Source: Methylobacterium sp. NMS14P (GTDB taxonomy: Bacteria > Pseudomonadota > Alphaproteobacteria > Rhizobiales > Beijerinckiaceae). Taken from it: a stretch of DNA of 64,000 bases. Shown piece by piece: positions 42,886-55,450 of this stretch. The notes below the pieces were generated by a model. That model was given only the letters and a program-made list of their open reading frames with translations. It was not told the DNA's origin and searched no databases. The position numbers and the translations under genes are program-made. The stretch is from positions 1,054,001 to 1,118,000 of the forward strand of contig NZ_CP087106.1 in NCBI RefSeq assembly GCF_028583545.1, written 5' to 3'. Every line of letters begins with the position of its first letter. Position 1 is the stretch's first letter.

Positions 42886-44061
42886 ATGGAGCGCGAATCA
42901 CCGATCACGGCCCTGGAGGCCGTGACCGACGACACGCATGCGGGCGGTCTCCCGGGCGGGACCGGACCGGGCGTGCCGGCTCCCCAGTCGCCCGTGATGG
43001 CGTGGAACGAGTGGGACCCGCTGGAGGAGGTCATCGTCGGCTCGCTCGACGGCGCCACGATCCCGACCCACCACCTGACGGTGATCTTCAACCTGCCGCG
43101 CGCCGCGCAGCCGTTCTACCGGCTGGCGAGCGGCTGGAAGTATCCGAAGTTCATGAAGAAGCTCGCCCAGGCCGAGCTCGACAACTTCATCACCATCCTG
43201 GCCGGCGAGGGCGTGAAGGTCCGCCGTCCCGACACGGTGGATTTCTCCAAGAAGTTCAAGGCGCCGCGCTGGTCCTCCCGGGGCTTCTGCGTCGCCTGCC
43301 CGCGCGATCCCTACCTCGTCATCGGCGACGAGATCATCGAGAGCCCGATGTGCTGGCGCTCGCGCTACTTCGAGGGCGACGCCTACCGGTCGCTGTTCAA
43401 GGAGTACTTCCGCGCCGGCGCCCGCTGGACCTCGGCGCCGCGCCCGCAGCTGACCGACGACCTCTACAACTACGATTACCGGGTGCCGAACCTGAAGGCC
43501 GGCGAGCCCATGCAGTTCACGGTCAACGAGTTCGAGCCGGTCTTCGACGCCGCCGACTTCGTCCGCTGCGGCCGCGACCTGTTCGTCACCCGCTCCAACG
43601 TGACCAACCTGATGGGCATCGAGTGGCTGCGCCGCCACCTCGGCCCGGGCTTCCGCATCCACGAGATCGAGAGCCGCTGCCCGCAGCCGATGCACATCGA
43701 CTCGTCGTTCATGCCGCTCGCCCCCGGCAAGGTTCTGGTGAACCCGGACTACGTCGACGTCGAGAAGCTCCCGGCGGTGCTCAAGAAGTGGGACGTGCTG
43801 GTCGCCCCGCGCCCCGACCCGGTCGAGGGCTTCATGAGCAAGATCTCGATGTGCTCGCCTTGGACCTCGATCAACGTCCTGGCGATCACCGAGAAGAAGA
43901 TCGTCGTCGACCAGAGCCAGCCGACGCTGATCAAGGCCCTTAAGGACTGGGGCTTCGACCCGATCCCGGCGCCGTTCCTCAGCTACGGCCCGTTCGGCGG
44001 GTCGTTCCACTGCGCGACCCTCGACGTCCGCCGCCGGGGCGTGCTGAAGTCCTACTTCTAG
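42886..44061 (+). CDS. Glycine amidinotransferase homologue, candidate hopanoid aminocyclitol amidinotransferase
   Basis: The 391-residue protein has the five-bladed guanidino-group fold. It keeps the catalytic residues of L-arginine:glycine amidinotransferase: Asp224 in FDAADFVR, His270 in QPMHIDSSF and Cys376 in GGSFHCATLDVRRRG. Such enzymes move an amidino group from arginine to an amine through a Cys-amidino intermediate. Streptomycin-type StrB1 enzymes of this family use aminocyclitols. It is divergent from hpnL in a locus that makes an aminocyclitol ether on bacteriohopanetetrol, so guanidylation of that head group is a strong inference. Creatine or another guanidino compound remains possible. 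Confidence 0.85.
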   Translation: MERESPITALEAVTDDTHAGGLPGGTGPGVPAPQSPVMAWNEWDPLEEVIVGSLDGATIPTHHLTVIFNLPRAAQPFYRLASGWKYPKFMKKLAQAELDNFITILAGEGVKVRRPDTVDFSKKFKAPRWSSRGFCVACPRDPYLVIGDEIIESPMCWRSRYFEGDAYRSLFKEYFRAGARWTSAPRPQLTDDLYNYDYRVPNLKAGEPMQFTVNEFEPVFDAADFVRCGRDLFVTRSNVTNLMGIEWLRRHLGPGFRIHEIESRCPQPMHIDSSFMPLAPGKVLVNPDYVDVEKLPAVLKKWDVLVAPRPDPVEGFMSKISMCSPWTSINVLAITEKKIVVDQSQPTLIKALKDWGFDPIPAPFLSYGPFGGSFHCATLDVRRRGVLKSYF

Positions 44062-44103
44062 GATCCTGGACGATCCCGTCCCGCGCCAGGATCGGGCGCG
44101 GGT

Positions 44104-44127
44104 CCCCTCTCCCGTTCGGGAGAGGGG
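44104..44127. terminator. Hairpin between convergent amidinotransferase and hydrolase genes
   Basis: CCCCTCTCCCG and CGGGAGAGGGG form a perfect 11-base stem around TT. The sequence resembles a dispersed intergenic hairpin common in alphaproteobacteria. Probably also a bidirectional terminator. Confidence 0.5.
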
Positions 44128-44213
44128 GCGCGTCGAGCCCTGCGGTCCACGTCGCTGTCAGCGACCGCGATGTGCCGACATCCTAGTCGGCACCGGGGAG
44201 GGGTCATCGGCGC

Positions 44214-45224
44214 CTAACGCGCCGCGATCCCGGCGATCAGCGCCGCGTTGAACCCCTCCGGGTCGGACATCTGCGGCGCGTGGCCGAGATCCGGGAACTC
44301 CACGAGCCGCGCGCCCGGGATGGCCCTGGCGGCCGCCTTGCCGAGCTCGGGATAGTTGCCGAGGCTCGCCCGCACCTCCGGCGGCGCGAGGTCCTTGCCG
44401 ATCGCCGTGTTGTCCTTCTGGCCGATCAGGAGCAGCGTCGGCACCGCGATCTGCGGGAACCGGTAGACCACCGGCTGGGTGAGGATCATGTCGTAGAGCA
44501 GCGCCGAGTCCCAGGCGACCGCCTCCCTGCCGGGGCCGCCGTTGAGGCCCGCCAGCATCGTCACCCAGGGCTCGTAGCGGGGCTCCCAGGCGCCGGCGTA
44601 GTAGGTCGCCGTCTCGTAGGCCCGGATCGAGGCCGCCGTCACCTTCAGCTCGCGCTGGTACCATTGCTCCACCGAGGTCGGCGGCACGCCCTTGGCGACC
44701 CAGTCCTCCAGGCCGATCGGGTTGACCAGCACGAGCTGCTCCACCGCCTTCGGGTAGAGCAGGGCGTAGTGGGCCGCCAGCATGCCGCCCGTGGAGTGGC
44801 CGACCAGGATCGGGCGCTCGATCCCGAGCTTGGCCAGGAGCGCGCGGGTGTTCTCGGCGAGCTGCCGGAAGGTGAACTGGTAGGCCGCCGGCTTGCTCGA
44901 CTTGCAGAAGCCGATCTGGTCCGGCGCGATCACCCGGTATCCGGCCGCGCTCAGCGCCCGGATCTGGCTCTCCCAGGTGGCCGCGCAGAAGTTCTTGCCG
45001 TGCAGCAGCACCGCGGTCCGGCCGTTCGGCGTCGCCGGGCGGACGTCGAGATAGGCCATCTGCAGCGGCTGGCGCTGCGACGTGAACTGGAACCGCTCCA
45101 CCTCGAACGGGTAGGCGAAGCCCTCGAGTTCCGGCCCGTAGGTCGGCTGCGGCGGCGGCTCCGCGGAAGCGGGTCCCGGTGGCAGCAGGGCCAGCAGGAC
45201 GGAGGCGAGGAGGGTTCGGAGCAT
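44214..45224 (-). CDS. Secreted alpha/beta hydrolase
   Basis: The 336-residue protein has a signal peptide (cleavage near residue 21 after PASA) and an alpha/beta-hydrolase fold. The oxyanion segment is LLHGKNF near residue 74, the nucleophile Ser144 lies in GHSTGG, and the catalytic His is in LGHAPQ near residue 315. It resembles haloalkane-dehalogenase/epoxide-hydrolase-like esterases, but the substrate is not predictable. It is convergent with the amidinotransferase gene and divergent from the small exported-protein gene. Confidence 0.85.
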   Translation of the reverse strand: MLRTLLASVLLALLPPGPASAEPPPQPTYGPELEGFAYPFEVERFQFTSQRQPLQMAYLDVRPATPNGRTAVLLHGKNFCAATWESQIRALSAAGYRVIAPDQIGFCKSSKPAAYQFTFRQLAENTRALLAKLGIERPILVGHSTGGMLAAHYALLYPKAVEQLVLVNPIGLEDWVAKGVPPTSVEQWYQRELKVTAASIRAYETATYYAGAWEPRYEPWVTMLAGLNGGPGREAVAWDSALLYDMILTQPVVYRFPQIAVPTLLLIGQKDNTAIGKDLAPPEVRASLGNYPELGKAAARAIPGARLVEFPDLGHAPQMSDPEGFNAALIAGIAAR

Positions 45225-45389
45225 GGCCGCGTCGGAGCCTGATCTGCGAGCGGCGTGCGGCGCCGCGCCGCCCGCTCAGATCGGTCATCCGGGCGCCCCT
45301 GTCCACGCCCCGCGGAGCGGCGCGGCTTCGCGCCCGCCGCCGGGCGCGCTATCTCCCAAGGGCGACCGTCTCCCGCCGCGGATGTCCCG

Positions 45390-45878
45390 ATGCTGCGTCT
45401 CACCCCCCTGACCGTCCTCGCGGGCGCGCTCCTGCTCGGGCCGGCCCCGGCCCGGGCGGCGGATGCCTGCGACGTCCTCGCCGCGCGGGTGATCCGCACC
45501 ACCGGCGCCTCCCTGGCCGGGCGCGCCGGCCCCGTGGCGGTGTTCCGGGCGCAGGATGCCGAGCGGCTGAGCCTCGATTGCCGCGCCCCCGCCCGGATCA
45601 CCGTGGCCTCCCGCGACCGCGAGCCGGCGCCGGCCTACTTCGTCCTGATCGGCCGCGCCGCGCAGGCGCTCGCCGGGGCGGACGCCGCCGCGATCGAGGT
45701 GCTGGCGCTCAACCTCCACCAGGCCAGCCTGCTGGCGGATGCCCCGCGCCGGGGCGGTGCCGGCCGGATCCTGATGCTGTGCGAGACCGGACCGCGCACC
45801 GACGCCCTCTGGGAGGACCGCACGGTCTGCCGGGTCGCGCCCCGGCCCGGGCTTTCGCGGATCCGCCGCGCGGGCTAG
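45390..45878 (+). CDS. Exported protein of unknown function
   Basis: The 162-residue product has a clear signal peptide ([22 protein letters not shown], cut after about residue 23) and a mature part with three cysteines. It ends 10 bases before kdsA, so it may be co-transcribed. I recognise no domain. The ATG at 45390 is preferred because it starts the signal peptide; longer frames upstream look random. Confidence 0.65.
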   Translation: MLRLTPLTVLAGALLLGPAPARAADACDVLAARVIRTTGASLAGRAGPVAVFRAQDAERLSLDCRAPARITVASRDREPAPAYFVLIGRAAQALAGADAAAIEVLALNLHQASLLADAPRRGGAGRILMLCETGPRTDALWEDRTVCRVAPRPGLSRIRRAG

Positions 45879-45888
45879 ACCGGCCGGC

Positions 45889-46743
45889 ATGTCGAAGATC
45901 GAGACACCCGGCCCCGTCGTCCAAGTCGGCGACGCGCGCTTCGCCAACCACCTGCCGCTGACGCTGATCGCCGGCCCGTGCCAGCTCGAAGGGCGCCAGC
46001 ACGCCCTGGAGATCGCCGCCGCCCTCAAGGAGATGGCCGCGGGCCTGGGCGTCGGCCTCGTGTTCAAGACCTCCTTCGACAAGGCCAACCGCACCTCGGG
46101 CAGCGCCGCCCGGGGCATCGGCCTCGACGGGGCGCTTCCGGTCTTCGCCGAGATCCGCGAGACCCTCGGGCTGCCGGTGCTGACCGACGTGCACGCCGCC
46201 GAGCAGTGCGCCCCCGCCGCCGAGGCGGTGGACGTTCTCCAGATCCCCGCCTTCCTGTGCCGCCAGACCGACCTGCTGCTGGCCGCCGCCGCCACCGGCC
46301 GGGCGGTCAACATCAAGAAGGGCCAGTTCCTGGCGCCCTGGGACATGAAGCACGTCGCCGCCAAGGTGACGGAGGCGGGCAATCCCAACGTCATCGTCAC
46401 CGAGCGCGGCGCCTCGTTCGGCTACAACACGCTGGTGTCGGACATGCGCAGCCTGCCGATCATGGCGCAGGTGACGCAGGGCGCGCCGGTGGTGTTCGAC
46501 GCCACCCACTCGGTGCAGCAGCCCGGCGGGCAGGGGGCGAGTTCCGGCGGCCAGCGGGAATTCGTCGCCGTCCTCGCCCGCGCCGCCGTGGCGGTGGGCG
46601 TGGCGGGCGTGTTCATCGAGACCCATCCCGACCCGGACCGGGCACCGTCCGACGGCCCTAACATGGTGGCGCTGAAGGACATGCCGGCCCTGCTCGAGGA
46701 GCTCCTCGCCTTCGACCGCCTCGCCAAGCGCCGGACCGCCTGA
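45889..46743 (+). CDS. kdsA: 3-deoxy-8-phosphooctulonate synthase
   Basis: The 284-residue enzyme condenses phosphoenolpyruvate with arabinose 5-phosphate to Kdo 8-phosphate. Visible motifs are LIAGPCQLE near residue 26, [12 protein letters not shown] near 59 and [10 protein letters not shown] near 98; the C-terminal region has [15 protein letters not shown]. Kdo is needed for lipopolysaccharide and for the beta-Kdo linker made by the KpsS/KpsC-like enzymes also in this window. No kdsB or kdsD is nearby. The stop is five bases before the convergent methyltransferase stop. Confidence 0.95.
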   Translation: MSKIETPGPVVQVGDARFANHLPLTLIAGPCQLEGRQHALEIAAALKEMAAGLGVGLVFKTSFDKANRTSGSAARGIGLDGALPVFAEIRETLGLPVLTDVHAAEQCAPAAEAVDVLQIPAFLCRQTDLLLAAAATGRAVNIKKGQFLAPWDMKHVAAKVTEAGNPNVIVTERGASFGYNTLVSDMRSLPIMAQVTQGAPVVFDATHSVQQPGGQGASSGGQREFVAVLARAAVAVGVAGVFIETHPDPDRAPSDGPNMVALKDMPALLEELLAFDRLAKRRTA

Positions 46744-46748
46744 CAGGC

Positions 46749-47423
46749 TCAGGCGGCCGCCGGCTCCAGGACGTGGATCCGCAGGGGCTGGACGAGGCCG
46801 AAGTGCCCGTCGGCCTCGCGCGCCGCGGCCCTGAGGAAGGCCTGCTCCACTACGGATCGCCGGTCCCGGATGGTCGCCTCGCGGGCCGGGTCCACGGCGC
46901 TGACGCGGGCGAGGAAGGCGTCGAGGGAGTCGAAGCGCTCCCGCCGCGCGATCGTCGCGTCGCGGCGGCACGTGTAGGCGCCGCGGGCGAGGGCCGCCGC
47001 GATGGCGTCCTGGGCGGCGGCGCGGACCGCGGTCTCGTCCTCGATCGGCCGCAGCGCGTCGAAGAAGCTGCCCTCCGCCAGGGGCTCGACCACGACGAGC
47101 CGTCCGCCCGGGACCAGCACGCGCGCCGCCTCGGCGAGGGCCGCCGCCGGGTCCGGGACGTGGTGGAGCGCGTTCAGCATCACGGCGCCGTCGAAGCTGG
47201 CGTCGGGGAAGGGCAGGGCCTCGCCGGTCGCGGCCTCGAAGCGCGCCTCCGGCACGGAGTCCCGCGCCCGGGCGAGCGCCGCCGCGCCGGGATCGATCCC
47301 GGTGACCCGCGCGCCCGCGTCGACCAGCCGCCGCGCGAGCGTGCCGGGGCCGCACCCGATATCGACGATCCGCTTGCCGGCCAGCGGCGCGAAGCTGTCG
47401 CGGATCAGGGTCAGGGCATCCAT
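46749..47423 (-). CDS. SAM-dependent methyltransferase (Methyltransf_11 type)
   Basis: The 224-residue class I methyltransferase shows VDIGCGPGTLARRL (motif I, near residues 20-33), GIDPG (motif post I) and LNALHHVPDP and LVPGGRLVVVEP (motifs II-III). It resembles ubiquinone/menaquinone-type C-methyltransferases but no quinone genes are nearby, so the substrate is open. It is convergent with kdsA with almost no gap. ATG 47423 starts directly before the conserved core. Confidence 0.8.
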   Translation of the reverse strand: MDALTLIRDSFAPLAGKRIVDIGCGPGTLARRLVDAGARVTGIDPGAAALARARDSVPEARFEAATGEALPFPDASFDGAVMLNALHHVPDPAAALAEAARVLVPGGRLVVVEPLAEGSFFDALRPIEDETAVRAAAQDAIAAALARGAYTCRRDATIARRERFDSLDAFLARVSAVDPAREATIRDRRSVVEQAFLRAAAREADGHFGLVQPLRIHVLEPAAA

Positions 47424-47756
47424 CGTCGGTCCTCCGCGCGTAACCGTAGCACGGCCGGGCCGGGAGAGGATGGATTTCCTCCGCGCGTTCGGAGCGGCCG
47501 TCGCGGCGACAGGACAGAAGTCTCGCGCGCCGCAGTCGTCACGGCAGCCACGGACGGTTCCGCCCAAGAGTTCGGAGGCTCTTGGCGAAGAGGCACCCAA
47601 GCTTGACCGCAGTCGACGGAGAGGCGGGAACGATGAACGGCGGTTCATAATCCCGACTGAGTGCGGATTCGCACGCAAGCCCGCCGTGAAATCTGGAACT
47701 GTCCGGATGCGGCCACGTTATTGGGCATGTTCGATCGAGGATCGAGAAGGAACACT

Positions 47757-48095
47757 ATGCGCAAGATCGGTATCATCGCCACTGCTGCCGCCATGGCCCT
47801 CGGCAGCGTTGCCGTCACGACGAGCGCCGAGGCGCGTCCCTACGGCTATCACGGCGGCTACGGTGGCTACGGCCACGGCTACTACCGCGGCCGTCGCGGC
47901 ATCGGCACCGGTGCCGCCATCGGCCTCGGCATCGCCGGCCTCGCGGCCGGTGCGATCGCCGCGGGCGCGGCCCGCGACAGCTACTACGGCGGTGGCTACG
48001 GCTACGCCCCGTCCTACGGCTACGGCTACGCCCCGGTCTACGGCGGCTACGGCTACGCCGCTCCGGGCTACGGCTACTACGGCTACGGCTACTGA
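47757..48095 (+). CDS. Gly/Tyr-rich exported protein
   Basis: The 112-residue product has a signal peptide (MRKIGIIATAAAMALGSVAV...SAEA, cut near residue 26), a Gly/Tyr-rich first part with YGGYG units, a hydrophobic glycine-zipper-like segment (GTGAAIGLGIAGLAAGAIAAG) and a Tyr/Gly-rich tail ending YYGYGY. Similar small proteins are common in Methylobacterium and Bradyrhizobium but have no defined function; envelope attachment is a guess. A GAGAAGGAA ribosome-binding site precedes the ATG. Confidence 0.75.
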   Translation: MRKIGIIATAAAMALGSVAVTTSAEARPYGYHGGYGGYGHGYYRGRRGIGTGAAIGLGIAGLAAGAIAAGAARDSYYGGGYGYAPSYGYGYAPVYGGYGYAAPGYGYYGYGY

Positions 48096-48118
48096 GATCG
48101 GAGATCCGGAAGGATCGG

Positions 48119-48153
48119 GGGCGACCGGCGCGAGCCGGTCGCCCTTCTCGTTT
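48119..48153. terminator. Terminator between the Gly/Tyr-rich gene and queF
   Basis: GGGCGACCGGC and GCCGGTCGCCC form a perfect 11-base stem around GCGA, followed by TTCTCGTTT on the forward strand. It lies between convergent genes. Confidence 0.7.
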
Positions 48154-48159
48154 GTCCGG

Positions 48160-48612
48160 TCAGCGTCCGCGGTAGGGCGGCACGCCGGGGTCCGGCAGCC
48201 ACGCGTTCTTCGGCAGTTCGCCCGTCTGCCAGAACACGTCGATCGGGATGCCGCCGCGGGGATACCAGAAGCCGCCGATGCGCAGGTAGCGCGGCTCCAG
48301 CAGGTCGCGGAGCCGCTTGCCGATCGCCACCGTGCAATCCTCGTGGAACGCGCCGTGATTGCGGAACGACCCGAGGTAGAGCTTCAGCGACTTCGACTCC
48401 ACGAGCCAGTCACCCGGCACGTAGTCGATCACCAGGATCGCGAAATCCGGCTGCCCGGTGACCGGGCAGATCGAGGTGAATTCGGGCGCGGTGAACCGGG
48501 CGACGTAGTCGGTGTCCGCGTGCGGGTTCGGGACCCGGTCGAGCCGCGCCTCCTCGGGCGAAGTGGGGAAGGGCGTCGGCTGGCCGAGTTGGAGATCGTC
48601 GGTGGAGGTCAT
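48160..48612 (-). CDS. queF: NADPH-dependent 7-cyano-7-deazaguanine reductase QueF
   Basis: The 150-residue T-fold enzyme reduces preQ0 to preQ1 in queuosine synthesis. Catalytic Cys49 and Asp56 lie in [12 protein letters not shown], and the NADPH motif [16 protein letters not shown] is intact. The length is that of the single-domain (Bacillus) type. No other queuosine gene is near. ATG 48612 is chosen over an upstream frame extension that reads as non-coding. Confidence 0.95.
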   Translation of the reverse strand: MTSTDDLQLGQPTPFPTSPEEARLDRVPNPHADTDYVARFTAPEFTSICPVTGQPDFAILVIDYVPGDWLVESKSLKLYLGSFRNHGAFHEDCTVAIGKRLRDLLEPRYLRIGGFWYPRGGIPIDVFWQTGELPKNAWLPDPGVPPYRGR

Positions 48613-48764
48613 GGGCGGCCATATAGAGCCTCCCGGCGCGGCGCGCATCCGCCTGATCCGCGACGCTTTCCCGGGCGAACCCGGCTGTGCGCCGTCACAG
48701 TCCCGGCGCTTGCCGCCGGCCGCGGCTTGACGGATAAGCCGCCGCGATGCGCCGCACCCTCTGA

Positions 48765-50500
<1,736 letters not shown>

Positions 50501-50557
50501 GGCAGTCGGCGAGGCACTCCCCCTCGCTGCCCACGCATCGCAGCCGCTTCGCCCCGT

Positions 50558-50692
50558 CATTCCGGGGCCGCGCAGCGGAGCCCGGAACCCAGGTCCGCTG
50601 TCGGAGCGAGATCTGGGCGCGTCGGCTTGTCTGGATTGCCCGCCCCCGGCGTGCCCCTCCGGGTCCGGGCTCGCCTGCGGCGCCCCGGAATG
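50558..50692. repeat. Intergenic inverted-repeat element
   Basis: Arms of about 33 bases at 50558-50590 and 50660-50692 are imperfect inverse copies, beginning with 11 perfect bases (CATTCCGGGGC and GCCCCGGAATG). The region between is non-coding. It looks like a dispersed repeat of Methylobacterium genomes, between convergent genes. Confidence 0.6.
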
Positions 50693-50704
50693 ATGGCGCC
50701 CGCC

Positions 50705-51907
50705 TCAGGTCATCGCCGCACCGGACGGCTCCCCCGGCACGGTCCAGACCCGCATCGGCCGCGACAGGCCCCGCAGCTCGATCGTCCCGACGGGCTCCAG
50801 CGGCCGGGCGCACCGTTCGGCGAAGGAGTCCGAAACGAGGAGCTCGTGGCCGAGGGCCGCGCACTGGCTCTCGATCCGGCTGGCCTCGTTGACCGCCCGC
50901 CCGATGATCGTGAAGTCGAGGCGCCGCTCGGTCCCGACATTGCCGTAGATGACCGTCCCGAAATGCACGACGCACTCGGCCGGGAGTTCGGGCAGCCCCG
51001 CGGCGCGGCGGCGGGCGTTGAGCGCCGCGTTGGCGGTGAGCCCCTCGATCGCGGCGTCGAGGGCGCCGCCGCAGACCGGGCAGGGCAGGGTGTCGGCGTC
51101 CGGGACCGGGAAGATCGCCAGGAAGCCGTCGCCTAAGAATTTCAGGATCTCGCCGCCGTGCCGTGCCACCGGGTCGCCGAGGGCGTCGAAATGCTCGTTG
51201 AGCCACGTGACCATGTCGGCCGGATCCACCCGGTCGGCCAGGGCCGTGAAGCCGCGCAGGTCGGTCAGCAGGATCGCGGCCGGCACGGCCCGTCCCTCGC
51301 CCCGCCGGATCTGGCCGTCGAGGATGCGCTCGGCGGTGGATCGGCCGAGATAGGTGGCCGACACTTCCCGGAACGTGTGGGCGAGTCCCATCTTGGCCAT
51401 CGCCAGCGTCAGGAACGGCAGGACACCGGCGATCGCGGCGAGGTCCGCCTCGGTGAAACCGGCGGCGGCGCGGGTGCAGAACGAGACCGCGATGCCCCGC
51501 AGCGCGGTGCCGGGGGCGAACTCGGCGATGTGCAGCACGTAGTCGACGCCGCCCTGCGCCCCGAGGGCTTTCAGGACCGGGAAGTCCACCGCCAGCCCGG
51601 GCGCGTCGAGGCGCCAGCGGCCGAAGGTCTCGCCCGTCTCCACCAGGGCGTAGACGGGGCTCAGGAGCCAGTCGCTCTCCTCGTCGGCGCCGTGGGCGTT
51701 GGCGACGAAGGACATGCCCTCGCCCGCGTGCCAGTTCAGGCTGACGCCGCGCAGCGTCGGGTCCAGGGCCGGCGCCATGACGCTGACCCGCCAGACGGGG
51801 AGGCCGGCCTCGACCAGCGACTCGCAGAAGCCCGCGAGCAGGGTGTCGTGGTCGTCGGTCGCCGTGGCGTGCGCGGCGATCCAGCGTCCCAGATGCGTCA
51901 GGTCCAT
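50705..51907 (-). CDS. Class III adenylate/guanylate cyclase
   Basis: The 400-residue protein has an N-terminal sensor-like region (about 1-190) of unknown fold and a C-terminal class III cyclase domain with ILLTDLRGFTALADRV (metal Asp), HGGEILKFLGDGFLAIFP (second metal Asp and substrate Lys), and DFTIIGRAVNEASRIE (transition-state Asn and Arg). cAMP synthesis is the usual activity of this bacterial group. It has no membrane segment and no operon partner. Confidence 0.88.
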   Translation of the reverse strand: MDLTHLGRWIAAHATATDDHDTLLAGFCESLVEAGLPVWRVSVMAPALDPTLRGVSLNWHAGEGMSFVANAHGADEESDWLLSPVYALVETGETFGRWRLDAPGLAVDFPVLKALGAQGGVDYVLHIAEFAPGTALRGIAVSFCTRAAAGFTEADLAAIAGVLPFLTLAMAKMGLAHTFREVSATYLGRSTAERILDGQIRRGEGRAVPAAILLTDLRGFTALADRVDPADMVTWLNEHFDALGDPVARHGGEILKFLGDGFLAIFPVPDADTLPCPVCGGALDAAIEGLTANAALNARRRAAGLPELPAECVVHFGTVIYGNVGTERRLDFTIIGRAVNEASRIESQCAALGHELLVSDSFAERCARPLEPVGTIELRGLSRPMRVWTVPGEPSGAAMT

Positions 51908-52019
51908 GCCTCAGGCTCGCCCCTGTTCGTCCCGGCCGCGGTCCGGCCCCGTCGCGGTCCTGTCCCGACCGCGGCGCGGTCGAAAAGAACCGTTAACCTT
52001 TCCGCGCGAGGGTCGCGCC

Positions 52020-52331
52020 ATGGTCGTGCGCCGCCGAGTCAGAATGGTCGTGTTGCCGCTGGGTCTCTGGACCCTGTCGGCGCTCGTGGTCGGCTATTTC
52101 GTGTGGCAGGCCGAGAGTGGCAACCGCGGCCTCGAGGCCAAGAAGGCCCTTAAGATCCGCGCCTACGGCCTCAGCCAGGAGCTCGCCGCCGTGAAGGCCG
52201 AGCGCGCCGTCTGGGAGCATCGGGTGAACCTGCTCAAGAGCGACCAGATCGACCGCGACCTCTTGGAGGAGCGTGCCCGGATCGTCCTGGGCCGGGTCCA
52301 CGCCAACGACGTGGTCATCATCACGCCCTGA
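52020..52331 (+). CDS. ftsB: Septum formation initiator FtsB/DivIC family
   Basis: The 103-residue bitopic protein has a short basic N-terminus, one membrane segment (VVLPLGLWTLSALVVGYFVW) and a coiled coil ending in the family motif LLEERARIVLGRVHANDVVII. FtsB links FtsL and FtsQ in the divisome. In alphaproteobacteria it commonly lies between eno and pdhA, as here. The ATG at 52020 is used; an upstream extension in frame is non-coding. Confidence 0.88.
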   Translation: MVVRRRVRMVVLPLGLWTLSALVVGYFVWQAESGNRGLEAKKALKIRAYGLSQELAAVKAERAVWEHRVNLLKSDQIDRDLLEERARIVLGRVHANDVVIITP

Positions 52332-52502
52332 CAGTTCCGCGGAGGTCCCGCGATTGACCCGCGGAAGTCCAGGGGCCCGTTTTCCTTAGTCCCGAAAGTC
52401 TTCTGACAAGAGCGGCTTCCTGTCAGAGCGGCAGCCCTCGCTTTCCAATCGTCGCTGTCCTACACCCCCACGAAGTCGCGTGGAATCACGGGGAGAGCGC
52501 CG

Positions 52503-53588
52503 ATGGACGCCGCCAAGGAGCCTGCCAAGGAGCCCGCAAAGGACGCGTCGTCCGCGCCGGTGCAGGCCGCGAGCCCTCAGGCCGCCGAGGCGCACCGCCC
52601 CGCGCCGAACATGCCCCAGTTCACGCGGGACGAGGATCTCCACGCCTATCACGAGATGCTGCTGATCCGGCGCTTCGAGGAGAAGGCCGGCCAGCTCTAC
52701 GGCATGGGCCTGATCGGCGGGTTCTGCCACCTCTACATCGGCCAGGAGGCCGTGGTGATCGGCATGCAGATGGCCTCGGTCGAGGGCGACCAGGTCATCA
52801 CCGGCTACCGCGACCACGGCCACATGCTCGCCTGCGGCATGGACCCGAAGGGCGTCATGGCCGAGCTGACCGGCCGCCGCGGCGGCTACAGCCGCGGCAA
52901 GGGCGGCTCGATGCACATGTTCAGCCGCGAGAAGCAGTTCTTCGGCGGCCACGGCATCGTCGGCGCGCAGGTCTCCCTCGGCACCGGCCTCGCCTTCGCC
53001 GACCATTACCGGGAGAACGGCAAGGTCAGCCTGACCTACATGGGCGACGGCGCCGCCAACCAGGGCCAGGTCTACGAGAGCTTCAACATGGCCGCGCTCT
53101 GGAAGCTGCCGGTCGTCTACGTGATCGAGAACAACCGTTACGCCATGGGCACCTCGGTGGCCCGGGCCTCGGCGCAGACCGACTTCTCGAAGCGCGGCCT
53201 CTCCTTCGGCATCCCGGGCGAGCAGGTCGACGGCATGGACGTCCGCACCGTCCGCGAGGCCGCGACCCGGGCGATCGAGCACGCCCGCACCGGCCAGGGC
53301 CCGTACATCCTGGAGATGCAGACCTACCGCTATCGCGGCCACTCCATGTCCGATCCGGCCAAGTACCGGACCAAGGACGAGGTCTCGAAGATGCGCGACG
53401 AGCACGACCCGATCGAGATGGTGCGCAAGCGCCTGCTCGAGCTGCACGGCGTGCCGGAGGCCGATCTGAAGGCCACCGACGCCAAGGTCCGCGAGACGGT
53501 CAACGCCTCGGCCGAGTTCGCCACCAACGATCCCGAGCCGGATCCGTCCGAGCTCTGGACCGACATCCTGCTCGAAGCGCACGCCTGA
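52503..53588 (+). CDS. pdhA: Pyruvate dehydrogenase E1 alpha subunit
   Basis: The 361-residue protein carries the thiamin diphosphate motif [20 protein letters not shown]...YVIENN and the E1-alpha phosphorylation-loop-like segment [12 protein letters not shown] Lys/Ala/Pro-rich N-terminal stretch of about 35 residues precedes the fold. It starts the pdhA-pdhB-(two small genes)-pdhC-lpd operon, which converts pyruvate to acetyl-CoA. The upstream 171 bases contain two hairpins (52337-52362 and 52405-52428) that may end ftsB transcription or be part of the leader. Confidence 0.96.
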   Translation: MDAAKEPAKEPAKDASSAPVQAASPQAAEAHRPAPNMPQFTRDEDLHAYHEMLLIRRFEEKAGQLYGMGLIGGFCHLYIGQEAVVIGMQMASVEGDQVITGYRDHGHMLACGMDPKGVMAELTGRRGGYSRGKGGSMHMFSREKQFFGGHGIVGAQVSLGTGLAFADHYRENGKVSLTYMGDGAANQGQVYESFNMAALWKLPVVYVIENNRYAMGTSVARASAQTDFSKRGLSFGIPGEQVDGMDVRTVREAATRAIEHARTGQGPYILEMQTYRYRGHSMSDPAKYRTKDEVSKMRDEHDPIEMVRKRLLELHGVPEADLKATDAKVRETVNASAEFATNDPEPDPSELWTDILLEAHA

Positions 53589-53644
53589 GCGCGGACGACA
53601 AAGCTGGCCGCCCCCCCAACGAAAAGACGACCGCAGAGCTGAGC

Positions 53645-55087
<1,443 letters not shown>

Positions 55088-55147
55088 CGGGCGCGCGGGC
55101 GACGCTGTCGCCCGCCCCGGCCAGGATCGAGGAACAGCCGGCGCGCC

Positions 55148-55435
55148 ATGAGCCAGGATTCCAGCACCGACTTCGCCGAACTCGCTATCCCGCCCGATGC
55201 CCTCGAACAGGGCGGCATCGAGGTGCTGCGCGCGGCCGTGGTGGATGGCGCGGTCAGCGTGGCGCTCCGCCGCTCCTTCGACGACCCGGCGACCTGGGGC
55301 CGGCTGCTGATCGACCTCGCCCGGCAGGCGGCCCGCGCCTACGCGCTGGAGACCGACATGTCAGAGGAGGAGGCGCTGGAGCGCATCCGCGCCGGGTGGG
55401 AGGCCGAGGGGCTCGACCCCGGCGGCCTCAACTGA
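55148..55435 (+). CDS. DUF5076-family protein
   Basis: The 95-residue protein has the DUF5076 pattern: [23 protein letters not shown], an aromatic [18 protein letters not shown] helix and [15 protein letters not shown]. The fold is probably alpha/beta and cytosolic. Function is unknown. It lies in the pdh operon 60 bases after pdhB, as its relatives do in other alphaproteobacteria, so a role with the complex is possible. Confidence 0.75.
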   Translation: MSQDSSTDFAELAIPPDALEQGGIEVLRAAVVDGAVSVALRRSFDDPATWGRLLIDLARQAARAYALETDMSEEEALERIRAGWEAEGLDPGGLN

Positions 55436-55450
55436 CGATGGCGGCCGACC

